Shown here in pieces: positions 1 to 12,262 of a stretch of DNA of 64,000 bases. The notes under the pieces are model-generated. The model made no database searches, was not told the origin of the DNA, and worked only from the letters and a program-made list of their open reading frames with translations. The stretch is from Cinclus cinclus. Lineage: Eukaryota > Chordata > Aves > Passeriformes > Cinclidae. Both the position numbers and the translations under genes were made by a program. Where the stretch lies: the NCBI RefSeq assembly GCF_963662255.1, contig NC_085047.1:49970006-50034005 (forward strand). Reading direction: 5' to 3'. Numbering within the stretch: the stretch's first letter is position 1; each line of letters starts with the position of its first letter.

Positions 1-2457
1 TCTCCTCCAGTCTTTCAAAGACCACAGGAACCGTACAACGTACTCTCTGGCCACCAAATAATTTTGGCCATAGGCAGCCAGTGCTGCCTAGGAATTCATG
101 TGCCTGTGGATTATTTGCCCAAACACACACATTGGGTCAGAGCTGGGACTGAGCAGGCTGCATCTCTAATCTTGCCCTGGGAGTGCTTGGTTGTGCCTCC
201 CGCCCAAATGTTTCAACCAGAGTGTGCTGCTAAAAACTGCAGGTAAGAGGTAGGCTTGGAGAGGCAAATACAATAATTGCAGAGCTAAAAAAGATTTGAC
301 CCTATTCAGTTTGCAATGCCTTGGCACCTAGAGTCCTCCCAAAGCCTGTGCAGTGCACTGTGAGCTGTAGCTGTGGGACGAGGCACACTCTGGCAGAGCA
401 AATGTGTTGCAGCTTCTTCTTCAGAACAAATAGTTCTGAAAGAAAGATTGTATGGTAAAGTGCATAAAGAAAATCTTCTGTAGCCAAGCTGCCAGCCTCC
501 AGGCAAGACTAGGAACTCTTGAGAGGGCTGTCCAGGGGCTGTCATCTATGGTGGAATCTGAATACAAACGTGGGTCATTCTTCCAGACCTCTTGGAAGAG
601 ACCCTCACCTTGAAGGAGTGCTTTGTGCTGAACACCACAGAGCTGAATGAGAGGGAAGGAAAGAGTGGGGTGGCAGAGCCAGGTAAGCAGGCAGCCCGTG
701 CAGCCAGTGGCCACAGTGCCACCACACTCTTCTGCTGGAGTTCCATAAATGGAACAGTGGAAGATCTGGAGCACGAGACTCCAGCACAGGACAGAGGGCA
801 GACACCCACCGAGTGAGTCCCACGTGCTGTGCCGGGTGCCTGAACCCTCAAAGCCAGGCAGTGTGTGCCCCTGACCACCAGCCTGCTGCTTTCCACAATG
901 ACATTGGGACAGATTGAGTATTCTGAGCTCCTGGAGCCCTGGGAGCTGAATGCCCAGTTCTGCCCTTGCCAGCACCCTCCCAGGATCACGGTGCCACAGA
1001 GGAAATGGAAGAGAAAAGCAATGTTTCATGCCTGGGCAGAGAGCAGCTGATCTCAAGAGGAAGTATAAAAAAACAAGTTTCTGATTTAAAATACCCTCAA
1101 TTTCTTACTGCCTTTTCTCATGGGTATGGCTGTGATTAATGACAACATGCTCCCACCTGGAAGCTGGTATAGCTGCTCAAAGAAGTGAGAGGGAGTGTGT
1201 CAGGTGGTGACAGCTTCTTCCAGGGCAGGCAGGCTGTGGCTCAGGCGCTTGGTGAAGACAACCACTTAAGCTTTCTGTGAAACAGCAGCATCTCAGTGGT
1301 GACTTCTGCAAAGAGCTGTGTTGGGGACTGGACTGTGGTGACAGCCAAACTGCTACAGCACCATATATGCAGCACTGGAGCTGGGATGGCAGGTCAGCTG
1401 CTCCAGAGACCACTATCAGTATGGCATTTGGCCAGCAGTCAACCTACTACATTGGCTGTTAATTCTGATTCAAAGATACCCTGCATAAAGTCATAAGATA
1501 GAAAATGGGGACAGGAGAGGGGACATGAACCATTTAATTTCTTGCCTAACTCAGCTGAGGAAGCTGCAAAGAAGAACTTGCCATTCTTTGCTGTTTGCCC
1601 CAAGGCTGTGTGCAGCTGGGGAAAGAAGAAGTGAAAGGAAGAACCTCGCACTTGGGTACCAGAGGGAAGCATGGTGGTGATGGAATGAAAAGCTTAAGTC
1701 TGCAGCAAAGTGGCCAAAAATGTACACAATAGTTAAGAGCCCTAAGGCAGTCCTGCCTAACTGTACCTGCAATGAGAACATAGACTGACAAGGGGATCTG
1801 AGCTAATTGCCCTTCTAGCCTGCACTCTGACCCTGGGCAAGTCTCTTCACCTCTGTGCTCTGTGTTGGTCTGCTCAGACTTCAAAACCTTCAGGTTCTCC
1901 CCATGCATATGACAGTGCTTTGGACTGCTGCAATCCCACTGATAACAAATGGTGGTGAAGTCTTTCGCAATGTCCATCAGCCCTGACTGAGCAAGCCAAG
2001 CCCCTTATAACCTCACTTTCCTTGAAATGTTTTGTTTTGTACACTCTCCTTGAAATGTTTTGCTTGATACAGTTCTTTCTCTAAAGCAACTCCTCACTGT
2101 GGCATCAGAGACCTGAAAAATCTGACTCTGGGTTCAGGAGCTCCAGAAGCAGAATCCCTCAAACCCTGATGGTCTACTTCATTGTGTTTTGGAAGCCAGG
2201 CCACATTTCTTTGCTAGAACTAAGTTGGTTGTTGAAAAAAATCAGATCTCAGTTATTATTTAGTACCAATTAATTTAATTCCTCAGTGTTTTATCATTTA
2301 CTTTCCCCTTTGTCACCCTCCTCTTAGTTTGTATAAATGAATATCTGGAAGGACTCCCGCTCCCTTTTGATTAACGTGCATATTAGCTGCCCTCATCTCA
2401 CCCATTTTCTGAATGGTTCTGAGTTCATTTAAAAGAAAACACAGTATTTTATTTGGT
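1..2457. other. Non-coding, no gene recognised
   Basis: Unique-looking sequence. It contains a 16-base direct repeat (tccttgaaatgttttg at 2019 and 2047, 28-base period) and one exon-like open segment at 587-683, discussed as a finding. Minus-strand frames of up to 211 codons (421-1056) have no recognisable domain. Confidence 0.6.
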
Positions 2458-3495
2458 TGTGGTGGGTTGACCCTGGCAGGATGCCAGATGTCCACCAAAG
2501 CCATTCTGTCATTTTTCTCCTCAGCTGGGCAGAGAAGAGAATGTGTAATGAAAGGCTTATGGGTTGAGGTAAGGGCAGGGAGAGATTTATTACTGTCATG
2601 GGCAAAACAGGCTTGACTTGGGGAAATTAATTAAATTTATTACCAATCAAATCAAAATAGGATAATGAGAAACAAATCCAAATCTTAAAAACACCTTCAC
2701 CCCACATATTGCTGCTTCCCAGGCTCAACTTCACTCCCAAATTCTCAACCTCCTTCCCCCAGAAACACAGGGAATAGGGGCTGTGCTCAGTTCATCATAC
2801 CTGGTTTCTGCCACTCCTTCCTCCTCAGGGGAGTGCTTACACTCCTCCCCTGCTCCAGAGTGGGGTCTCCTGAAAGAGACAGTCCCACATAAACTTCTTC
2901 ACTGTTCTTCCCATAAGCTGCAATTCTTCACAAACTGCTCCAGCATGGTGCAATCGTTCAGGAGCAGGCTGCTCCAGCATGGATCCCCAGTGGGGTCACA
3001 GCTCCTGCCAACAAACCTGGTCCAGTGTGAGCTCCTCTCTCCCTTGGGCCACAGGTCCTGCTGGAACCCTGCTTCAGCATGGGCTTTCCACAGGGTCACA
3101 GCCTCCTGTGGGTTTCCACCTGCTGTGGTGTGGGGTCCTCTGTGACTTGCAGATGGATAGCTGCTCCCCCAGGGAGTGCCATGGGCTGTAGGGGAATCTC
3201 CTCTCCAGCTCCCAGAGCACCTCCTCCCCATCCTTCTCCAGTGACCTTGGTGGTTGCAGAGCAGTTCTTCTCACATGTTCTCACTCCTGTCTGGCTGCAG
3301 TTGCTTCTGTGCAGAGTTTTTTCCACCACTTCTTTGACCTGTTATCCCAGAGGCACTGCCACTCTCACTGGCAGCCTTGGCTCTGGCCAGCAGCAGGTCT
3401 GTCTTGGAGCTGGCTGTCATTGGCTCTGTTAGATGTGGGGCATCTTAGAGAAGCCCTGTAGCCCTTTTCTGTAGCCATGAAAACCCAATATATCA
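2458..3495 (+). mobile_element. Solo LTR of an avian endogenous retrovirus
   Basis: The element begins TGTGGTGGGTTGACCCTGGC and ends near aaacccaatatatca. The text in between (a primer-free LTR layout with no gag, pol or env frame beside it) matches an LTR family I know as common in birds; I cannot name the subfamily. The orientation given is the one in which I recall the LTR. Internal repeats with the motif ctgctccagcatgg recur at about 50-base spacing (see separate entry). No clear target-site duplication could be fixed, so the ends are approximate. Several open frames of 60-120 codons cross it on both strands and are chance frames in G+C-rich LTR sequence. It is noncoding and appears to be a recombined or solo copy. 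Confidence 0.82.
2935..3140 (+). repeat. Degenerate tandem repeats (about 34-52 bp) inside the LTR
   Basis: A motif of the form ctgctccagcatgg recurs at 2935, 2969, 3017, 3069 and 3120 with increasing divergence (ctggtccagtgtga, ctgcttcagcatgg, ctgctgtggtgtgg). Each copy is followed by a segment ending in ggtcaca or gctgca-like text. This is internal LTR repetition, a usual property of this LTR type. Confidence 0.75.
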
Positions 3496-6400
3496 GTTTA
3501 TAAATAAATGTATCTATCATCACTGTGGATGTAAATAATGTGTCTTATACCACTTCACGAACAGATGAATCATATTCTGCTGTCGCACCTTAAAAGGTGT
3601 TAACCAGCCTAGCTCAGGCCCTAGTGTGCAGTACATTGTGCATGGAGGATGCACTGGCTGTCCCGAGACCTGAAGGCTCCTTCCCCTGGGGCAGAGCCTG
3701 GTGGGCTCTGGCAGATGAGCTGCTGCAGCCCTGGCAGGCTCTTTCCCAGCAGACCTGCCTCTCTCCCTGCAGGTGCTGCCGTGCTCCGGGGCTAGAGCAG
3801 CCCTCAAAGGTCAGAGCAAACCCCAGCACCTGACATACAGTCAAAAACTAAGCAACTGGAGTCATGCAAACCAGGTGGAGGGTGTGGAAAACCCTGGCAT
3901 GGCCAACCTCTTTGGGACTTTTTTCTTTCTAACCCAGCAATAACACTGTGGAATTCAGTGAGGCTATCCCAGCTCTGAGAAACCTTCTTCCTTAGTGGGA
4001 AGGACAAATACATATTTACATTCCTCCAGAAACAAAAATTATCAGCAGAGATGGATACAGCTGAATTGACATGGACATGCCATTCCTGCTGCTGATAACC
4101 AGGGAATAAATGGGGTCACTGCAGTCTCCTCCAGCAGCAGTATCTGGAGCACCAGAAATCCTAGGGCCAGGGTGAGCAGGCTACCAGACCTTTATACCAC
4201 TTGCCAATATAAAAACAGATTTAAATTGAGGAAAGTTGGAGGAAAAATCTTACGGATGGGCAGGAAATTCTTCTCCCTGGGTGTCTGCTGGCCTGGAGGT
4301 GGCCACCAGCCCCAGACGGGGCTTTAGGCTGGTCTTTGAGGTCTCTGCATCCCTGCTGCCATTTCTCTACCCACACTCTTGACAGCTTCAGGGGCTGCAT
4401 GACTTGCTGGGGATTCCCAGACGCAAGGTGTCTGGTAGCTGCCTCTTCCAGGCTTTGTCCCCACTTGCTCCTCCCTGTTAATGATACCAGCATGGCTTCC
4501 AGCACTGCCAGCTGCCCAGCCCTGGATATGCTGCATTATTTTCACCCATGAGACTCATTTTTACCTAGGGCAGAGAGTGGAATTCCCAGGCCTAATCCTT
4601 CTGGGTTTCTTCCCCTCTGTGAAAGTTGATCAGCTGATCTGATGGATGTTGCAGGCATCATCAGAGTGATGTGGTTACAGCCAGTAGTTTGTCCTGGGGA
4701 TACCTGCAGACTGCCAACCCGATGACTGGTTGCTCCGTGTAGTAAGCAGATGTTGCTCTGCTCCACAATTCCATCTTTGGAGGGAGCACTGCTGGAATAA
4801 ACCTCCAGCCCCTGTCTGTCGGTGACTGCTGCATACAAACAGTTCTGGGCTGCAGCTCACCAAAGGGTTTCCAGCCTCCACGACTGCCCTGGGGAGCTCA
4901 GGGACTTCACAAGACATCACTTAAGTGGTGAGAGATACTCCCTTCTAACCTGAGCTCTTTTGGAGCCAGGTATATTTTATTTTTCTGATATCAGAATTTA
5001 TGTTAAATAAAGGTAAGTGCCTTCCCTACCCTCTCAGGAATTTCCATGGGGCAGTGAGTTTTCCTCTTGGCTTTCCTTTGTGTACACCACAAATGTCAGG
5101 TTTCTTCTTAAAGCAGCCTCCATTTCCTTGGCCAGCTGGTCCTCCAGGTGCTGGTTGTTTGTGGGGCACTTTGCTCTGTAACCAGCAGCAGTGTTTGTGC
5201 AGTGCCAGAGCACTGTCTGAACTGCACGACACACAGGGGGATGATGAACAATATTGACTTCCTTGCTTGGTTTTCTCATGGGTTGGGCCTCGTAATCCTG
5301 TAACTTGATTATTGGCAAATGGGCCTCTGGGCACTCTTTCAGGTGAGGTGCTGACAACCAGAACCACAAACCCTAAAATATATCTTTCCAGGACAAGCAA
5401 ATAGAGCTTGTCTTGTTTCCAAAGCATTTCCCTACACGTATCCCAAAAATATGTAAAAATGGGGGATTTTGGCCAGCTTTATGTCATCTTGGAAATTCAC
5501 TCAGCAAATTGTTCTAGCTCTGCTCCAGGACAAGCTCTGTTAAGTTACTCCAACTGTTTATTCTGGTGTAAATACTGGCATGCAGACCTCCAGGTCAGTT
5601 CCCTTTCCTCCCCTGATTTTAGTTCAATACACCTTGTGTTTTGCCATCATTTGGTAGAAGTTCTGAGGCACAACTTAGGATTTCTGGCAAGTCTCTTAAA
5701 CTGCTGTGTCCCTGATGTCCCACAAGGAACCAGATCAGCCTTGGACTGGTTCAGCAGGAGGTCTCTGACAACTGCAACCCAACCTGCTGGGAGGAAGCTA
5801 AAGGACCAACAAAAGCAGTTGTTAACTTCAGTGCTTGGTGTACTGTGTCCAATGGAAACCCACTTCATCAACCCTATTTAGTGAGAAGGAGGTAAAATAA
5901 CCTCCCTTTTGTGCTGCAGGGATTTGTTTGATTGCTAGAAAAGAAACAAACCATGATTGCAGGTGAGATTGAGGTGTCTCGGTCTGAGTGAAAGATTATC
6001 AGATGGAGGTGGGAAAATCTTATTGTTTGAGAAAATTATCCCAGTTCATGGGAAGAGAGGAAAAAGATGTTAAAAAGAAACAGTGGCTGTGTTTTCTTGA
6101 CTTATTTATTCTTTTAAATTTTTTTATGGATAAGATCTGTGTTTCATCCTCAGTGCTAAACTCAGAGGGTATCAGGTGAGACCTTCTCCATGCCTGTCAC
6201 AGTGGGAGCTGTTGGAAGGGTTTTGCTTAGTGCAAAGTGAGTCCAGGGCCATCAGTGATCACTGGGCTCATGGCAGGGGTCTTCTGGAGATGAAGGTGGA
6301 GTAGACAGAACCCCTTCCCAGGACATGCTTGGCAGGTCACAGAAAGCCCTGCTGTCATCTCTGCAGTCCAAAATGCTTGTGGGACCCTGTATCTGCTGTC

Positions 6401-9400
6401 TGGGGACCCAGATTCAGTAAGGTGACAGCTTCTTGCATTCAGCCAAAGTATCCCTTTCACAATATCATGGAGGAATGTCATTTTGGGTTTGGTTTTGGAG
6501 TAATAGTCAAGAACTGGTTTAGGTGTAATTATTCTGGAACAACTGCATCTGTAGATTTTCACATTTGGGCAAGACTTGCTCTGCTGTAAATCTGTATTAC
6601 TCCATTGAGCAGAAGAGAGTAGAACTAGATTTTACACTACAGATGTGACCAGGAGGAGGGCCTGGCTGGATTATTAGTGTCTTTGCTCAATTCACACTTT
6701 AATGTCACCAGATTTGTTCCTGAGCTCTGTCACAGAGGCCAAACACCTTGACCCCCTTTGACCTGAGAATCTGAGAATAGAGCAACCTCAGCTGAAATTC
6801 ACCTCATGCAGCATCATCCCTCTTCTGTAGCCATCCTGTGTCTATCCTTGGCTAGCACAGAAAAACAGGCACTGGGAGACCACTGGCTCAGTGACTGGGA
6901 ACTAATCCTGGTGGCACAAGAAACACAGATACTCAGCTGAGGCTGAAGGAAACTTTCATACCGTGCAAGTTAAAGAAATCCAACCCCAGAACCAGAGGTC
7001 ATGCTTGAAAATTGTGACTGTGGATTGATTTTATCTCAGGCCCCATTGCTGTGGCCACTGGGAACTCTATGGGAAGCATATGGACCATCAGACAGGGGAC
7101 ATGAAACCTAAGGAAAAGGAAACACTGACACAAAAACTGAATATAAGTGGTCTTTTCTCAGTTAAAGAGTCAGGCTGATTCCTCCAGCACTCTTGGCCTG
7201 CTGGTATTTTAATCAGAGGGTCCCACGAGCACATTGCACTTAATGTGTATTAAACACCCCAGCCAGGAATGCAGGCAGCAGAGACAGGAACACTCAAGGA
7301 TGAAGTGCCTCTTAATGTGTTTTCCTGTTTAAACAAAACCATGTACTCGCTAAACACCACTAAGGAAGGAGGCAGCTGCCCTTGGCAAGCCAGCTTACCT
7401 GCAGCACGCTCTGGGTGTGTGTTGGCTCAGTGGGTTTGAGAAGTGCACTGAGGGTATTGACATTATAAAGCTGTGTTCACTGTGTGCCCTGCCAGGCAGG
7501 ATGGAGGGAGGGCTGCCCATCTAATCGTTGGCCCCACAGTTACTCCAACCCAGGACGTTGTTATTTCTTTGCAAATAGCTGGCGCTTGGAAGAACTGGAT
7601 TAGTTCCCAGGCAAATTTAGAGAGAAATAAAGTTCTGTCACCAATCAAAGATCCAATCACAAAGCAAACAGAGTGCTCAAAAAGTACTCTAGGGGAAAAC
7701 AAAGACCTTGTGTGGCAGCTCAAAGCCCCGCCTGATTGCAAAGAGGCATCACTACCCAGAGAAATTCTGTGGCTGATATGCAGCACCCAAAACAGTACCT
7801 GGGTATCAGGGGAGTCACAAAGATCTTCCTGAGGCCAGACAGATGGCACACTCCCTCTCTTCCTGCATGGAGACCAAACCTTATTGCCAGGTTTAAGAGT
7901 CTCACACAATACATTCAATATCATATTGCTTTTGGGGAAAATCCAAGTAAAGCAGAATTTCCAATTGTCAGTATCTGTCCATTTCCTTCCCATTATGAAG
8001 CTGACATTCAATCCTGCCATTTGGAAAAAAAAATAATATATGTGGCAATTTCTTTATTTTTATTTTTGGTCGTGTTTCATGCCTCATGCAGACTAGTCCC
8101 AGATGCTCACCTGGTTACCCCCAAAATCTTCATCCTGCTTGTAAACACTGAGGCTTTAAAACCACAGAAGCTAGACATCTTTCACGAGCTCTTTGAAGCC
8201 TGATCTTCAAGACATGGAGTTTCAAGGTTTGTTCTTTCACATGGAAGAGAGAAAGAAGAAGGTGTAATGAAAAGTTACAACTGCAGCATCTTGGTCCTTA
8301 ACAAAAGCTCCAGATACTGGAATTCAAGATTAAATAAATTAGATTGACAACACTGTATTAAAAGCACTAAATACATTTTCGCTCTTATTATTCTATTTCT
8401 CTCTGTGTGACTGTACTTATGATGACAAGTTCTGCCATTTAGATAAGGAGCAAGGCTTTGAAGCCAGGACTGGAATTAAGTTTTGGTGTCTTTTCCTTCA
8501 TAGGGAACTCCACCTGTTTGGTTTGTCTCTTTCCACATTGAAAAGAAATATCCTCAGACCAGGCAAGCTCAACTTTTCCCCCAGATCTCTTTCAATTCCA
8601 GCTTGTTCTGGCTCAGAGCCTCTTTATGCTATCCAAAGCATTGCCTGCAATACAAAGAACAGAAAAAGGAATCCATTCCATTTAAAAATGACATAAAATA
8701 AAAAGTGCTTTGGAGGACAGGTGTCAGAGCTAGGCAGTGTTCTCACTGTCTGACTCTTGTGAGTTTGTTAACCTTAAGGATTATTAACAGAAAATTCATT
8801 TCCTCTTCTTACACAGGTTTCACCTGCAATTTGTGGAGGCATGGGGTGTTTTTTCTCCAGTTTGAAAATTTTTTCTCTTGTCTGTGTACACTGATAAATT
8901 CCCATTACATCTCCCGAGAAAAACTAATGTCTCTGTTAAAAGAAAAGCCCTGGTGCCCTGTGAAGTCTTCACTAAGCCAGAGGGACCCTTTCTCTGGATT
9001 CTGCTCTCTATTCATTATGAGGATTACCCGGCCACTCTGCTTCTAATTTTTGCTAAACCTGGTAAAGTGTCTGTTGGAGGAATCAGTATGCATATGGGCA
9101 TTTCTCCAAAGCTTCCTCCTTCAGCATAGAGCAAATTAAATTCAGTGTCAGTCCCTGGGCTGCTTCCCTCAGGGCCCTTTGAAAACCCCAGCTTTTAAGT
9201 CCTGCTTCAGCCTTGCAGTGGTTTTCTGTAAAGCTTAACAAGCTTAATTTGTTTGGCTTTCTTTCTTTTTTCCCCAGACTTAATTTGTCTCGCAGCACTG
9301 TCTTCGCCATGTACCAAAAGTCTGTTTTGAGCAAAAAATGCGGCAATATAATATGGACATGCTTTAGGAGAGACTCCTAACGCTGTCCTTCCTTAAGGTC

Positions 9401-11264
9401 TCCTAAAAATTGTACATATTTAGCAAAGGGAGGTAGGGGAAGCTTCGTGACCTGGCCTTGTAGGGATTTGAGCGGGGGTTGGTGGATAATAAAATGTAGG
9501 TGTGGGGTTATGGCTTTGGTGGTGTTAGGGTAACCACTGAGAGATGGGGGAGGAGGAACCTGCACATCTCCAGCTGAAGAGGGGGTGAGAAATGAGCAAA
9601 GTGAGCAAAGAGGGGGTGAAAGGACATAAACCCTGGACAGAGATGTGGCCACCCCAGCAGAGGCTGGATCGGGCAGGAGCTTGGGATAATCCTCACCCCA
9701 CACTGGGCTTGTGTGCAGCAGAGCACGAGGAGTTTGCGAAATTAATTCCAGGGAGGATCTTTCCGAAGTGTAAGCACAGGCAATTTCCCTAATTAGGGGA
9801 AGTTCATTTAAACATGGAGACGAGCCAGAGCTCCTCTCTGCGTCCGGTTAGCGCTGTGCCTGGGAAATGCCAGCGCCTCCAGGCTGGAGCACTTCTGCAC
9901 GTTGGGCAGCCATCTGTCACGGGGCCACAGTGCTAGACACACAGGAGGGGACAAGGTGTGAGGAGCAGGGCAAGGCTTTGCCCTCTGTCAGCTTTGAGTA
10001 CACAGGTACTGGTAAGGGAACACCCACCCATTTCCTCAGAAAAATGGAAATATACAGGGACCTGGGCTGTTTCGCCACTGGAAAGAGGGAAATGAGCATC
10101 TGCAACATCGCTCCAGCTCCTGGTGCTGAAGGAGGACATGGAAACTGAACCAGTCTCCTCTGTGTGCCAGGTGAGGAGAAGGAGGAGGGCTGGGGTCAAA
10201 AGAAGAGGTGACAGTCTCCTCACCAGAGGCTTTTTCCAGCTGGAACACCTGACCTCTGATGGAAAAACTGAATTGATTCAGGGTGCTGAGAAAATTGTTG
10301 GTTAGTACTGGAAGAAAGAAGCTCAGGTAAGAGGCTGATGAAGAAGAACCTTTAATTTCAGATGGCTAAAAGGCCTTCCAGGAAAAGCCCAAGGTACAGT
10401 ACAGAGGAAGCCAGAAACAATTACAGAGAAAAGAGCTGCAGACAAAGGAATGAGGATATCACCAGCTCTCAGATACTGCATCTGCAGAGCTCTCCTCTCA
10501 CAGATCAATAAAAAAGATGCAGACAAAAAGAAAAGGGAAAGAAAAAGACCCCACATTTTGTAGTGAATGCTTCCTGAAGCATCAGCTCTCAGCTGGTATT
10601 ATCTGATGCCAGCCCTCTCTGAAATTGCTCCCCTTCCATTCACTGCCAATCACTACCCACTGACCCAAGTTTAATTTTCTGATATTTCATGTTGTTTTTA
10701 TTTTGGTAGTGAGAGGTGGCAGGATTGCCACTGTACTGTGCAGTGAGAGGTAGCCTGTGAGAGGAGGACATGAGGGCCCATGGTGGGAAAGGGGCTGACT
10801 GCCCCCATTTCACAGACACTGACCACAGTTCGTGTGCAGTAACAAAGTCTGGAAATGGACAAAAAGATGGCTCCAGGTTTCTCCATACCAGCTCCTTTGC
10901 ATTTTTCTCTCCCTGCCAGAGCAAAACTTTATTTTCTCTCTTCTGTCACACCAACATCTCTCCTAGTAGGAGCCTTTAAATCCTTTAATGTTTTTAAAAG
11001 CCTTTGCACTTTAACTTTGAAATCTATATAAGTACATAATATATATGTAAGTGTGGGTGTAGGAACATACCTTAAGGAACTCTTAAACTAAAAGGTAGTC
11101 AAGGTTAGGTGCTAAGTAAGCATTTTCCTCCATCACCCCCAGCCTGGTCCTCCTTCCTGGGGACTGATCCTGTGCCTGGCATGGTGATGCACAGCACATA
11201 GGCCCCCTGGGCTCAGCCTGCTGCCCACAGCATATTCCCACTGTGCAAGCTTTGCAGCTCAGAG
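3496..11264. other. Non-coding intergenic stretch
   Basis: I see no gene or named repeat. There are A+T-rich parts around 8280-8420 and 10990-11060, and a G-rich part at 9470-9610 with a short duplicated gagcaaag. Frames of 157 codons (5408-5881, plus) and 185 codons (7463-8020, minus) lack homology signals and overlap frames on the other strand. Confidence 0.6.
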
Positions 11265-12262
11265 CAGGGTCTCTGCCTGGACTTCTCTAAGGCTTTTGAT
11301 GCAATCCCTCACATCATTCTTGACACTAAGTAGGAAAGGTACTGTATGGACTGTTAGATGGATAAGGAGTTGACTGGATGGCTCTGTCCAATAAGTTGTA
11401 GTTATGTCCAGAGGGAAAACAGTAAAGAGAGGCACCCCCCAAGGGTCAGTACTGGGACCAACACAATTTAGTATCTTCACCAGTGATGCAGAGAGTGAGA
11501 TTGAGTGCACCCCCAGTGAGTTTTCAGACCACCAAGCTGAGCTGTGTGGTTGATACATTGGAGGGAAGGAGTGCCATCCAGAGGGACCTGGACAGGCTTG
11601 GAGAGTGCACCTCTGGGACTCCCATGAGGTTCAACAAGACCAAGTACAAGGTGCTGCACCTGGGTCTAGATGACCTCTGGTATCAACACAAACTGGGGGA
11701 TGAATGCTTCAAGAGCAGCCCTGCAGAGGGCTTGAGGATACTGGTGGGTGAAAATAACATTGCTGGACATGACCCAGTGATGTGTGATTGCAGCCCAGAA
11801 AGCCAACTTTATCCTGGGCTGCATCCAAAGCAGCATGGGTAGCAAGGGGAGGGAGAGGATTCTTCCCTTCTACTCCTCTCTGGTGAGACTCTACTGGAGT
11901 GCTGCATCCAGCTCTGGGACCCACAGTACAAAAAATACATGGACCTATTTGAGTGGGCCCAGAGTAGGGCCATAAAAATGATCAGAAGGATGGAATAGGC
12001 AAAGAAAGGCTGAGAGAGTTGGGGTTGTGCAGCCTGGAGAAGGGAAGGCTTTGGAGAATCCTTACTGTGGCCTTTCAGTACTAAGAGTGTATTTATAAAA
12101 ATAATGGAGAGAAGCTTTTTACCGTGGACAGGACCGGGGTAACAGTTTTAAACTGAGAGAGATTGGACATGAGGAAGAGATTTTTTAATGTGAGAGTGGT
12201 GAGACACTGGTACTGGTTGCCAGGGGAGCTGTGGATGCCCACACCTGGTAAGAGCAAGGACT
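11265..12262 (+). mobile_element. CR1 LINE fragment with decayed reverse transcriptase (ORF2 3' part)
   Basis: The longest LINE piece in the window, about 1 kb, in plus orientation. Translation at the left gives LDFSKAFDAIPH and then PQGSVLGPTQFSIFTSD, which are the CR1 reverse transcriptase blocks. The element continues through ggtgctgcacctgggt, ctgggctgcatccaaagcag and gcctggagaagggaaggct, ending near the gagacactggtactggttgcc stretch. It is broken by stops, frameshifts and small deletions, so no functional protein remains. It is truncated at both ends, and the CR1 3' tail octamers are missing. Confidence 0.95.

Noticed and set aside
421..1056. 211-codon minus-strand open frame, the longest in the window
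   Set aside because: No domain, signal or family resemblance. Overlapping open frames exist in other frames, and composition fits locally stop-poor G+C-balanced DNA.
2783..3432. Several 70-120-codon frames on both strands
   Set aside because: They lie inside the ERV LTR and its tandem repeats, which is non-coding sequence.
7463..8203. Overlapping open frames of 185 (minus), 119 and 155 (plus) codons
   Set aside because: Frames on opposite strands overlap with no recognisable protein features. I saw no retroviral or LINE motif.
9510..9535. Weak CR1-like words (ggtggtgttagggtaacc)
   Set aside because: Too short, and not followed by other CR1 tail blocks.
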